From: Beaufortia kweichowensis
Taxonomy: Eukaryota > Chordata > Actinopteri > Cypriniformes > Gastromyzontidae
Reading direction: 5' to 3'
NCBI GenBank assembly: GCA_019155185.1
Contig: CM032806.1
Coordinates: 17,205,972 to 17,269,971, forward strand
DNA length: 64,000 nucleotides
The notes under the pieces are model-generated. The model did no database searches and had not been told where the DNA came from. It was given only the letters and a program-made list of their open reading frames with translations. Each line of letters starts with the position of its first letter. Positions within the stretch are counted from its first letter, which is position 1. This document shows positions 12,401 through 39,444 of this stretch, one piece after another. Position numbers and translations under genes: made by a program.

Positions 12401-13464
12401 CTATTGCATCTCTGTGTCTGATGGGAAAATTACAGGAGGTGTTCAGTGAGAGAGAATTGAGACGTTTACGCCGCTGGTGTATCCTGAGACAGCAGAACGG
12501 CTTCCACGGGCGACCCAATAAACCCGTGGACACTTGTTACTCGTTTTGGGTGGGCGCGACACTGAAGGTACACATGAGTCTTATTAATGTCTTTATATTC
12601 CTCACTCCATGTGCTCCAAGTTGTCTGGTGATGAGTAATTGAAAGTGAACACATTGAGGTTAGATCACAGGCCATGTACACACACACTTTACCAAGAATT
12701 GTCAAATACATGACGTGTTAACCCTAACCGCATTAGACTCTGTTCATTTTAACACATTTTTATTCTCTGTTGAATCCTGCAGCTTTTAGACGTGTTCCAG
12801 TACACAAACTTTGAAAAGAACCGGAACTACATTCTGTCTACGCAGGACCGTTTGGTGGGCGGTTTCGCTAAATGGCCCGACAGTCATCCAGGTAAGATTA
12901 CAGTCACGCTCAGAGTTTATTCAGGATCATTTGTTCGTGGTGGTGAGTTGAAACCGCCGTGTAACGTAATACTCAAACTGTTTGTGTTCTGATAAAGAGA
13001 CTCGAGTTGCTGAAAGATCACTAGATGCTGTTTCTCATGATGCTTTATAACCGGTAAAGAAAATAAAATTATTTTACAGGCCAATTACACATGTTCATTT
13101 TTTTTGTCATGAGTTTCAGAATTCATTCTATATATGACTGTGGTTCATCTTTTCATTATCACTCAAAATCTCACCCATGTTGTGTATTCTTAATTCATCC
13201 TGAAGATGAGTGAAAGTAGATATGGACGTGAAGAGAACGGCTCTAGTCTGTCAGTAGCAGGTGTTCGGTCACTAACGTGTTTGTGTTTTTCTCCCGTCAC
13301 GGCCGTCTGCATCAGACCCTCTTCACACTTACTTTGGCATCTGTGGCTTGTCTCTGATGGGAGAGAGCAACCTGCGGAAAGTTCACCCGGCTCTGAACAT
13401 CAGCGACCGAGCGTTCCGCTCTTTGCAGTGGCTTCACGGGATCTGGGGAGAAAACAGCACGTGA
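9430..13464 (+). CDS. pggt1b: PGGT1B, GGTase-I beta subunit (exon 4 disrupted)
   Basis: Nine exons: 9430-9539, 10307-10425, 10517-10584, 10668-10824, 10941-11073, 12175-12220, 12383-12567, 12783-12891, 13316-13464. The protein matches vertebrate PGGT1B throughout: FLRERHVRFFQRCLHVLPERY, RCGFRGSSHIGVPY, HGGSTFCAIASLCLMGKL, GFHGRPNKPVDTCYSFWVGATLK, GGFAKWPDSHPD, HTYFGICGLSL. The zinc ligands expected from the family (Asp and Cys of PVDTC, His of HTYFG) are present. The enzyme transfers geranylgeranyl to CaaX cysteines together with FNTA. Oddities: exon 4 has TGA at 10710-10712 where family members read an amino acid before MTYTG, and 'gcgcg' near 10731-10735 holds two extra bases, shifting the conserved CLLILGDDLSRVNKEACLTGL into another frame. 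Exon 4 is 157 nt where phases demand 155. As written, the product stops before all zinc ligands. Either sequence error or a decayed copy. Two ATGs (9430, 9433) are possible starts. Confidence 0.9.
9871..9945 (+). repeat. Fish interspersed-repeat tail in pggt1b intron 1
   Basis: The stretch from 'ccttgtaaagctgcttgg' to the GAATTGAATTAA end resembles the widespread fish SINE/LINE tail ending in 'tataaataaacttgaattg'. A diverged relative occurs at about 48880-48955. Family name not assigned. Confidence 0.5.
11574..11612. repeat. AT-rich simple repeat in pggt1b intron 5
   Basis: A run of AT/TA dinucleotides (tatatatat) inside the intron between exons 5 and 6. The intron (11074-12174) shows no other feature I can support. 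Confidence 0.6.
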
Positions 13465-14410
13465 CGTCGGGGTCACGACCCGTGATACCTCAGAGCAATA
13501 GGAGCCAACACGTCCCGCTGAGAGCTGATGAATATCTGATCACATCAGATCCACCGCTATATCAATTATTCAGTCGCTCTGCTTGTGTAGTTGATTTCTG
13601 CCTTACAAACGGAACAAAACTCTGCCATGAAGTTTGAATACGACAAACCGGATCAGATTTTTTTGTATTTCTCCTGGCCCAGTATAAAGTGCACTGTGTG
13701 TCTTTGTGGTTTATGCTTCATATATTTTCACAAGTCATCTTATTGTTTCATCATGTGAATCTTTTTTCTTAAATGTGCCTCAGATATTTTGACAAATGCC
13801 AGTGTTGGTGCATCACCTAAAAAAGACACTTAAATGTTGCTTCAAGGATTAAAGAATCAAATCGTTTTTTCATACTTTAAATGTCAAGTGCAGAGAATGA
13901 CAATAATGCTGCTAATGATATTTTCATGTAAAGTACAGGCGTGATGTAATTGTCAAATTTATATTCATTCATGAGAAAAATAAAATGATTGAAATTTGTA
14001 AGCTTATAAAATCCTTCTGTTAGCATTTGGTTTCACAGCAACAAGTGCTTCAGATGGTCCATATATGTTCTTTGCTTGTAGTCTAGCTTGTGTCTATACT
14101 ATATAAATTACTGGCTTAATTTTGCCTTATTTCTTAAGTCTTTTTTGTTGTTTTGTTTAATTAAAAAAGCTTTGTGAAACTTGCATGCGTATCTCATTGG
14201 GAATGGTTGTAAAAATGAAGTATAATACCGTTGAAAAAATGTTTTAATCACGGTGTACACAGGAGGACAGATGGATATGTTTCGTTATGGTTAGTATGGT
14301 ATTAAACGGTTAATGGTTTTAAACTAGAAAGATGTTTGCAACATTGCAAAACTGTGTTATAGAAATCAATGTGACTTAGAGTTGAATAAAAGTGTCCCTT
14401 AAATCTAGAC
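13465..14410 (+). other. pggt1b: pggt1b 3' UTR
   Basis: Non-coding. AATAAA hexamers lie at 13979-13984 and 14385-14390, so one or both may be used for polyadenylation. No gene is seen between this and the trim36 start. Confidence 0.5.
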
Positions 14411-14954
14411 ATGTTTCTGTTGTAGAAATGTCAGTTTAACCTGAAATCAAAGGTTGTACAGGAGATTATCTGGAGACTTCATAAATGTATCACCTGATAA
14501 AACACAGTAATAGGACAGAGGTAAGAATTAGGGGTTAAAGGTCGTCCAGAGGCTGAATGGTTAATGATGATGCATCAAATCTCCAGTCAGATCATGATGT
14601 GAAAGGTTCTGCTGATACAGAACATATTTGAGTGTAGATGCATTCGTCTGTTTGTGTATGATTGTGACTGTTCAGTTTCAGCTCGTTCATTTGATCTCTG
14701 TTTATGTGGAACATCATGAAAGTTTCATGTGACGATCCGCACAAAGAGCCGTCAGTCCAGCGAGGCCACGCCTATGGGCGGAGACTCACGATTCTCCAGA
14801 TTCATCAGATTTCCCTTTAAAACGACAAGACATCAATGAGACACAAACACTCCGCGAGCGGACGATGAGATTAATACGAGAAGATCGCAGATCATCCGGT
14901 TTTCCATAAAGACCCTGATCGATCATCTGCTGTTGTGTGACGTCAGCAATAACG

Positions 14955-24607
<9,653 letters not shown>

Positions 24608-26245
24608 CGCCAAGCGGTTGTCATACATGTAAGGGTCTGTTTTAGGCATTATGCGGTTTCTGTTGCATTCTGTGTGTTTTTCCCTCTCGAGCTTCTCTCG
24701 AATAATAGCCAACAATTCACATGTTCGGTACATTTTTGGTTACGACTTCGAGTCTGATGTTGAGTCTCACGTGCCTTTAACAACAACTGCGTTTCCACAC
24801 AGAACATCAGGTTTTACAACGTACAAAACTTTAATACACGCTTCACACCGGCACTTTCTAAATATTGTTCACGTGTCATGTTTTACTGTTTCATAGTTTA
24901 CACGCAGTTATGTGATCTTAAAAACGAGCGATGTTGATTTGTACACGGCACGACAATTCACATCCGAATTTGACATGAGTTTGGGCACTATTTCATATTG
25001 CTTTTTTATTATCGTAGCAGCACCTGAGAAATTTCACAATATAAATATTTAACACCATTTTTTTATTCTGAACTACATCATCATGTTAATAATTGCCTTT
25101 AGACTTTAGACTTACATATTGAAACTATTTTGCTCGATTGAAACACTTTAGAAGTGAAATGTAGCATCTGAATGACGTCTGTGCTGCTCAGTGTAACCAA
25201 AATGTGATTTGTGTGAAGCAAAATCGAACACCTTTTAATATTCATATGCACTATCGTCGCCACGGCAAACAACTTACTTGGCCTTGCTAAATAATCACAG
25301 GCTTTTTGCTCGATTGACCAGATTACTGGCTGGAAAAGGGGATTTCTTCAGAATCTGTTTGAGTGGGTCTGTTGCTTTTACACTACCTCCTATTTAAATC
25401 TTTGAGAACTTTTAGTATTTTGCGTTGTTGTACTGCACTAGTTGTTGATTTGCATTGGTATTTTTTATTTCAGAAGGCATTATAGACAGTAAAGTGATTG
25501 ATTCTGATTTGTTTTGTTTAAACAGAAGTAGCATTTTAAGGACACATACGACTCGATGAGTGTGTTATACTGTACATATAATTAACTCTTAATCTTCGTT
25601 AAAACTACGACTTATTTTAGTAGTCAAAGGAATGTAATCACATGAAAGGACATTCAAACATTTGGTCGTGTTATTCTGTCATTTCTAAATGTTTTACGAT
25701 CACTGAATAATTGAGGTTTTACATGTCTGTGGTCTTTTTAAAACGGTGTGTTGATGTATAATATCAGTGTGGTGTTTCTTAATATTGCTCAAGATTGTGT
25801 GCGAAGAGTTATTAGAAACTCATTATATTTTTTTTCACATTATCACTGTTAACATAGTTTTTGCTGGATTCAATGAAGAATAATTCACTGGATGTTTTTG
25901 GCTTTGTCACAGAGCATGTATGATTTGGAAGCCTGTTTTGCTTGTGTCTTGTAAATGTTAAAGTGGGTCATCAGCGAACTGATGCTTTTTGTAATGTATG
26001 AAATTGGTCTGAAGTAAATGCACTTATTATTTGCTGGTAAACTGACCACTTCAGTTTTCAAGTGTGCACTTTTAAGCATGTGGGCTTCATGCAGGTACGC
26101 TTGAATTGCTCAAACACAGGTGGCGCTGTGTTGTGTGTGTGTGTGTGTGTAAGAGGTTTGCCACTAATTGTCTCTGTGGTTTTATTTTTAATTAATTATG
26201 TTCTTTTTGTATAAAAAAATAAATGGATGTCCTTTTAGTTGCATC
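24608..26245 (+). other. trim36: trim36 3' UTR
   Basis: Non-coding, AT-rich. The best poly(A) signal is AATAAA at 26218-26223, followed by GT-rich sequence. GT microsatellites lie at about 26132-26150 and 26256-26283. The UTR end is an estimate. Confidence 0.5.
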
Positions 26246-26255
26246 TTGTGTGTCT

Positions 26256-26256
26256 T

Positions 26257-26283
<27 letters not shown>
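26256..26283. repeat. (GT)n microsatellite
   Basis: Fourteen GT units just after the presumed trim36 poly(A) site. Confidence 0.9.
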
Positions 26284-26289
<6 letters not shown>

Positions 26290-26320
26290 TAACTCTTAAT
26301 CTTAGTTAAAGATTATGTAT

Positions 26321-26383
26321 GTACATTTACATTTACATTTAGGCATTTAGCTGACGCTTTTATCCAAAGTGACTTACAAATAT
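26321..26383 (+). repeat. Fish SINE/LINE-type repeat tail
   Basis: TTTACATTTAGGCATTTAGC followed by TGACGCTTTTATCCAAAGTG matches a core found at the end of many fish retroposons. Related pieces lie at about 28788-28832 (inverted), 32030-32090 and 38660-38711. Family not assigned. Confidence 0.7.
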
Positions 26384-26488
26384 TAAGAGACAAATAGGAT
26401 ACTATTACATAAAAAAACAAAACAACAATAATTGAAACGCTGAGTGTTACTTTGACCAAATGTCTTTATATTCATTTTAAGGCCATAT

Positions 26489-28208
26489 ACACTCTAAAAA
26501 CTAATTCAGGGGACCTTTAGTCATTACTTAAATATATATATTGTTGTGACATAAAAAATCAAGTTCTGAAATGCTGTTAGACTTTTTACTTGTAATTGTT
26601 ATTTTATTGAGCTTGGATGACACACAAATTATGCCTATTGATTCGATATACTATCATGACTTGTCATAGCTTAACATTTTCAGTTAATCAAAAATGTATT
26701 TAATTTTAAGTTCTGTTAATGTAAAATACAATCTTATGACGCAGGGGCGCAACTATCCAGTGTTAGAGGGGTATGCAGCAAAAAATTTTGGTGCCCCCCC
26801 ACTTCTAAATAAATAAGTGTGCCGGACATCATCATGTATGGGTTTTAAATAATAAATGTTTATTTTAAAGTATATCAGACAGCCACTGTAAGCCTACCAT
26901 AATTATATGGTATATATGTACACACATATATATATATATGTATATAGATATAATTAACAATGTTATCAAATAATAAAAAGTTACAAACAGAATAAACAGT
27001 TAGAACTACTCAGTCACCGGTTCTCAATGCCCAATCCTAGGGCACCGGCGCCTACTCTAGCCTGTTAGTCCTCTAAAATTTATATAACTTTTTTTTTATA
27101 TATATATATAACTTTTATATAAATTTATATAACTTTTATTATTTAAAAAAAAAAAAAAATTAACCATCGCTTTGGCGCCCCCCATGGTGCATATAGCGCA
27201 TACCCACTTTTTGCGCCACTATGACGTGTAAACGGCCCACAGTTTCCTGCATGTGCGGCATGTTCAAGGCCAGACGAGTGACCAGCTGAAAGTCATTGAC
27301 ACTTCATGTGCTGAATGGTAAGTCATTTTTTGCTTAATTACACATATTTGCATTCGCTCAGGATTCTGTTGGTGATACTGTAACCGAATACTGACATTTG
27401 TGAAAGGTGTTGTTGTTGTTGGTGAACGCGGTAAATTCGTGTTGTGGTTGTGAAGTAAATGGCGTAAATAAAGTTTATGGTGACCGAACATGGACTGCGG
27501 CCGAGGGATGTTTTGTGGCAAACACATGAGCAGCTTAACGCGGTTTTGCTTTACGTGTGGTCGGAATTGACGGCGCTCACCAACAACAACACCTTTCACC
27601 GCGTCACTCCCGGTGTGGTACATTCCCTTTCCGTGAAGAATCTGTCATTGTAAATGTGTTTCGGGACTGGTAAAAGTGTTTTTCCCATGTAATTGTGTTT
27701 TATGACAGGTAAAAATGTTTTCCAAAATGTAAATTTGTCCCGAGCTTTGTAAATAGCAATAGCAGCTAATTGTTAACTGTTGGTCTAATATTTAAACTTG
27801 ATGTCTGCATTAGAGAACATGGCTGTAAATCTTCTCTTTTAAAGTTGATTGAAAGAATATTTGTTCATTTCATGTTTAAATTAGTGCCTTGAATGTACAG
27901 TAATAAATGGTTCTAAATCATTTGACTATTACTGTCTGATTTTCTGTCTTCACGTTATTTAAAACATTATGTTGGATCAACTTAAATAGTTGCATTCATG
28001 TTGACAATTTTTAAGTTCATGTTACTTAGAAATGTGTTTTTATTGTGGCAAAAAAACGTCTTCACCTTACTTAAAACATTATGTTGGATCAACTCAAAAT
28101 ATTGCTTTGAATTAATGTAATTCTCCCAATTGGCTTAAGTTAAAAATTCTAGTGGAAAACGTTAACATACTTTTTTTTGTTGAACCAATGTTTTATTTTT
28201 TAGAGTGT
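26489..28208. mobile_element. 1.7-kb non-autonomous DNA transposon
   Basis: The left end ACACTCTAAAAA and right end TTTTTAGAGTGT form the same terminal inverted repeat as the MITE at 20524-20768. Near the right end a segment around AAACATTATGTTGGATCAAC occurs twice (about 27958-27980 and 28070-28092). No transposase ORF is present. A second element (26742-27219) is nested inside. Confidence 0.55.
26742..27219. mobile_element. hAT-like MITE nested in a larger element
   Basis: It starts CAGGGGCGCAAC and ends TTGCGCCAC, hAT-like short inverted ends. The flanks TATGACG (26735-26741 and 27220-27226) are a 7-bp match, 8 bp with one mismatch, which fits the 8-bp target duplication of hAT elements. 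The interior is AT-rich without coding. Confidence 0.65.
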
Positions 28209-28914
28209 ATAAAGAGCTATATAATGAGCTTAATCCTCTCATGGGTTTCATGTTTGTGTGTGTGTTTTTAATGGTCCCGTTTTGTAATTTGCAGTTAACC
28301 CGTTATCTGTATTTCATTTGTTCATTTAAGAGGCTGTTTTTACCTCTTTGCCCTTGCTTGAGGCTTTGTGACACAGCAGTTTCACTGGAATTTAGTTTCT
28401 ACATTTAGTAAGACCTGGGCTTTGCATTATATGCAGATCATGAGAAAAGGCCAGCTGTTTATGTAAGCTGTATGATAGATTGGAGTAGATATATCTTATC
28501 GACCTACAAACACACACTGACACACAAACAAGTTAGACATTCATATTCATAATTCTAATAAAATTGGCTCCAATGTAAGCTAGAGCACTAAAAATTATTT
28601 CAAAAAGACATCAAAACGGTGATTCTTAGAGTTGGTCAACTGACAGCATTCATAGCACAATAAAGGCCCAGCTGACTTTTTATCAGAATTTGAAGTGAAA
28701 TCGGTATGTTGGGTATGATGTAAACTTACTAAAGCACTTCTTCATACTATTGTTGCCTCTTTTGATATGTCGCTTCATTGTCTCCTAATATTTGTAAGTC
28801 GCTTTGAATAAAAGCATCAGCTAAATGTAAATGAGAAAATGATACCGCCAATCTGATCTGTCAATCAAAACTAAGCAGAGACTGTAAACAGTGTTGAGCA
28901 TCTGCTACTAATCC
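28209..28914. other. Intergenic between trim36 and spats2
   Basis: No gene seen. It contains an inverted fragment of the fish SINE/LINE-type tail at about 28788-28832 (AAGTCGCTTTGAATAAAAGC). Confidence 0.55.
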
Positions 28915-29914
28915 TTTATTTATAATTAAAGAAAAAGTAGTAGGTCAAATAGCAAGAAAGAAGACAAGTGTATGCTAGTGCAGTTTACATAACAGGAGCA
29001 GATGGTGTCTAACGGCAGCATGTCTGGATGAGTTTGACGTCTTTGGTCCAAACGGAGCAGAAAAAAAACATAAGAATTACAAAACAACTGGGAAGATAAA
29101 AAGCACAGGACTGAAGGCACTTGATCTTATAGCGATCTCAAATTTTTAAGAAACACAATTCTTTTCCTCTATACACAAGGAAGAACAAAACAGCTTAGCT
29201 TGGATTTCTTAATATTACTACATACATGGGAGGGTTACAAAACAAATACATACAGTAACATATATATATACACACACACAGGACTGAAATCAAAGAAACT
29301 GTGAAAAGTGCTGGTCATATAACATAAACCTTCAAAAAATGAGAAAAATGAACTGATGTGAAACTCAACCATTAACAAAACAACCCAGACATTCTGGCAC
29401 AAAGAACAGCATCTCTACTGACATGATGCAAACGTTTCGGCCCGTGTTGTAAGTCTTTCACAAAGGCAAAATGAAGCCGATCTTCACGGAGAAGAATCTT
29501 TCAAAAGCTCATTGTGGACAATGATCAGTCAGCTCAGCATAAGAGCAGATTAAAGAGAGCACGTGAGGTATATCATGAGATTCAGTCATGAAGACTCGTG
29601 CGTTAGCACCGATCAAGGGGATGTGACCAAGACGAACAGAAACTGAGAACAGCTTTAGTTAAAGTGAAATCGCAACCGAAGGCAAATGACTTCAAAATGT
29701 ATTGTGCATGAAAAGAAGAGCACACAGACACAATATCTGAAATTACATTCTTACATCAGCTCTCAGCCCACACACAGTCATAAATGCTGTCTGTCATCTT
29801 AGTGTTAAACATTAGAGTTTAACGCACAAAAAAGTGTGTTGTTGTCTTCCTCAACGGAGACAACAACACACAGTCGCTCACTACTGACTCAAACACAGAA
29901 TCCTAAACCTAAGC

Positions 29915-30006
<92 letters not shown>

Positions 30007-30090
30007 ACAGTCGCTCGACAGCTCATGTGTAAACATCAGTGACAGGTGTGTTAGAAGAAGTTTACAGAGGCCCATGTGTGTGTGTGTGTG
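28915..30090 (-). other. spats2: spats2 3' UTR
   Basis: On the minus strand an AATAAA (plus-strand TTTATT at 28915-28920) is the poly(A) signal best placed for spats2. The region in between has no ORF of note and carries a long GA microsatellite. Confidence 0.6.
29919..30002. repeat. (GA)n microsatellite in spats2 3' UTR
   Basis: About 42 GA units on the plus strand (CU repeats in the spats2 transcript), roughly 90 bases after the stop codon. Confidence 0.95.
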
Positions 30091-36130
<6,040 letters not shown>

Positions 36131-38058
36131 CCTCCTCCTCTGTCAGAATCAATACTACAGGATAAGGAAAACATCATCAGATCATCACCAGTTACAGGAG
36201 AAATGACATGATAAATGTGTGTATTATATTAGATCTCTCTCATAACAGATGCAGAATCTACAAGATTAAAAAAGAATCCAGTGAACAGCTAAAGACACAA
36301 ACACAATACTGTACAACTCGCTCATCTACAAGTTTTTCCGAAAACAGTAACTGATTGAAATCAAAGCAACCGCATGAGATGAATTAATATCTCAAGAAAA
36401 GAAGAAATTTTGAGGGTGAAAATGGTATTTTGTATTAACTTTAAAAGACACGTTGCAATGGCTTTGGCCCTTAAAAAGCCCATAACTGTTAAAGCATCTG
36501 TGTAAATACCTTACCGGTGAATGTGAAAGATCTGCGCTGCTTAGAGGACTAATCTGTTATAACGACCATCAGGAGACATTATCAGCATGTGATTTATTGT
36601 AAGTTCGAGTTGTCCCACCTTTCCTAAACCATTTCTGAAGAAATCGGGAGGAGAAATGTTACCTGAGTCGAGTGATCGTCTCTGGAGATGTATGAGGTTT
36701 TCAGAGAATGTGTGCGTTCCCACCCTGAGCAAACCAGCTGTAGCCAGAAACACCTTTATGAGTCCAATAAGAACAAACTCTGTCAGGAAACAGAAACTTA
36801 ACTACACAAACACTCACACGCTCCGATTTACACACACCCATTCCTAATCCAGATCTAATACGTGCGTCCCAAGCACTGAATGCCATCAGCTAGCTGGCAC
36901 GCTCGCAACAACGTCACGCAGCTGTAAGTACGTCACACACCTGTGTGCAGTCCAACAGGTGAAGCCACATTCAATAGCTATATTTAAACCAACAGGAAAA
37001 TGAACCGGCTATTTACCAAAGAGGAGGCGCGCGTCTCTTGGGCATCTTATGCAATCGAAATAATCTTCAAGTGAAAATACAAAACTACTGCCAGAAAGAG
37101 ATCCGCTGCTACTTCAGTCTAAGATCCATTTAAGGTCCAAGTTCCTGTTTAGCCTGTTCTGAGGATAATGCATTAGAGGTGAATAAGAGATGTAAAACGA
37201 GCCGAGTAATGACAAGGGCTCTCACCTTCAAAATAAAGAGCGGAATTAAAGAAACATAAAGAAAATGTGTGTCCCCATCTGGAAGTGGGCCACCGTGACA
37301 GAAAGCAACACTAACACACAATACACAACTTCTCTGACACATAATCGAGTCCATTCAAAGAGCTGTGAAACTACAGATGACGCGGACACCAAACATAAAT
37401 CACATCATCAAACACAAAAACACATCTTCAACGTCACTTTCGTGTGTTTAGTTTACTTCTCGGTTTATTGACGGTAAAGTGTTTTACACATTGACACACT
37501 GGTGTATTAATGAGATGCTAACGGGAATACACAGTCGCCTTAAATTATCTGTAAAATCAGATTCTTCGCATCATCTCGACGTGACATGAAAGCGTATGTC
37601 ATACATGTAAACATAGAGAGGACACTCGATTATCATCATTTAGAGTTTTTTAAGAACAACGCCGTTAGTTAGGAATTGGGCTCGTGCGCTGATTATGTGG
37701 CAGTATCTTAGCAACGCCACCGCTAGCATTGGCTGAGCTAATGTATGTATGTTTACCGAGATAAGGCTTATTAATGACGTTCATATGAAAGATTGAGGCG
37801 AATACAACGCGTTTTCATTTTTATATATCTATTTTTCTCCCATTTCATATAAAATGTGTAATAAAGGAATGTTTTGTTAGGCGTCGAGCGCGAGCATCCG
37901 CGTTGACAAACGCCAGACATGACGAGACTGTTGAAGGAGAAACTCACCTGAAAAACTGATAAATTCTGCAACACTTTCACACAAACTCGAGTTCTTAAAT
38001 TGCTATTCTGTTAGTTCGTTTATGTGCAAATTTATGTCTTTTCTTTCACCCGGCTCAC
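36131..38058 (-). other. spats2: spats2 5' UTR exons and intron
   Basis: The exon with the start codon appears to begin at 36154, after a TAG acceptor. A donor (TTCAG/GTGAGT on the minus strand) at 37948-37950 marks the likely end of a non-coding first exon running from about 37950 to 38050. A weaker donor near 36516 may belong to another 5' exon. No protein-coding ORF of note lies here. Confidence 0.45.
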
Positions 38059-38059
38059 A

Positions 38060-38071
38060 CGTCACTTCCGC
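38060..38071 (-). promoter_or_regulatory. ETS/CRE composite in spats2 promoter
   Basis: On the minus strand GCGGAAGTGACG, the identical 12-mer found before pggt1b, in CpG-rich sequence with a GCGCGCGC run just upstream. It fits a housekeeping promoter for spats2 firing leftward. Confidence 0.6.
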
Positions 38072-38099
38072 TTTTCCAACGCGCGCGCCCAACATCCGC

Positions 38100-39390
38100 C
38101 CTGTTTTGTATCCGCACCGCGGTTGGAGTGGGCGGAGTCACATCTGAGCCAATTTGGAAACACCATCAAGGTTCATTTCAAGTTCAGTGTTTACAAAATT
38201 AATACCTGCATAATAATACACGTTGACAATTAAGAGTACACGTAGAGATTTATGAATGACATCATACAGATACTTCCTGTAGTATTCCCCTTATATTCTT
38301 CTAGATTCTCTAAATTTTGACTTTTTGGCTAGTTATTGCAACAGGTGGCAATCAGAATATAACATCACACTCCAGTATTTCTCCTTTAATACATTCAAGA
38401 TAAATAAACAAAAATACTTAAGTCTTAGCTAAATTATGAAACCTTTTATGAATTTATATTATTTATAATGTACCAGAAAGTGAATCTGTGACCTTTGGTT
38501 ATTCTGTTGGTAAAACTTAATTGAGCTATTCCATGGGTAAGAGTTCACCGTATTTGAGCTTTCTCAGCTAAAAGAAAATTCCTTGCTGGTCAAGGTTGAT
38601 TCATAATGGTTAGTGCTTATTTGGTGTTGGATCACCAGAAGAGCAATGCTGTTCTTCAGCATTACATTTATTCATTTAGCAGATGCTTTCATCCAAAGTG
38701 ACACACAAATGAGAAGGCATTTTTATTTTCCTTTTTTCATAACATGCTTGTCAGCCAGGACATATTTACTTTTAACATATTAACATTTAATAATGGAGTC
38801 ACACATCACACACATGCTTTTTTGCTTTAGCATCACATGTGCATGTGCATCACACATGCTTTTACATGCTTTAAAGTAGCTCAGTGAACATGGAACATGG
38901 CACTAGTAATGCCAATGCCATGGGTTTGATCCCAGGGATTGCACATCTCAAAAAAAATGTATAGTATACAGAATAAAAAGCACGCCACATTAATAAATGT
39001 AAATGTAGAAATCAACATGCAATTATACATGATTTCTATACCACAGATTTTATTACATCATATTTGTTTTTTAGATGGACCACCTGGAGTCTGTCTGGTT
39101 TTACATCAACTACCAAAACTTTTCTGTCCAAATATGTGCAGTGGATAATTTTCACTAAACTGAATAACTTCTCAAACTTACACAGTATTTATTTCTTTAT
39201 CATTGTTATTTTGTTCATCGGATCTCCACAGATTAAAATAATAAAATGTTCTCATTCCAATGTATTGTAGAATCTGTTAGGCTTACATTTAAATGAAATT
39301 AACAAAAAATTTAACTTTTTTATTTTGTTATTATGCAGTTTTTTGCACGTTTATCTTTTGTTTCAAAATTTGAACGTAATAGCACCCCCA
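38100..39390. other. Intergenic between spats2 and pym1
   Basis: AT-rich, no gene seen. A fragment of the fish SINE/LINE-type tail is at about 38660-38711 (TTTAGCAGATGCTTTCATCC). Confidence 0.55.
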
Positions 39391-39395
39391 ACAAC

Positions 39396-39405
39396 TCTCG
39401 CGAGA
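39396..39405. promoter_or_regulatory. TCTCGCGAGA (BANP-type) motif at pym1 promoter
   Basis: The palindrome TCTCGCGAGA lies 40 bases before the pym1 ATG, with GCGGAAGAGGAAG (ETS-like) in between. This motif is known at vertebrate CpG-island housekeeping promoters and is bound by BANP. Activity here is inferred. Confidence 0.65.
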
Positions 39406-39444
39406 AACACAAGAAGCGGAAGAGGAAGTTCGACTTTGTTAAAG

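Noticed and set aside
13206..13637. 143-aa ORF over the last pggt1b exon
   Set aside because: Different frame from the conserved exon 13316-13464, which carries the HTYFGICGLSL motif.
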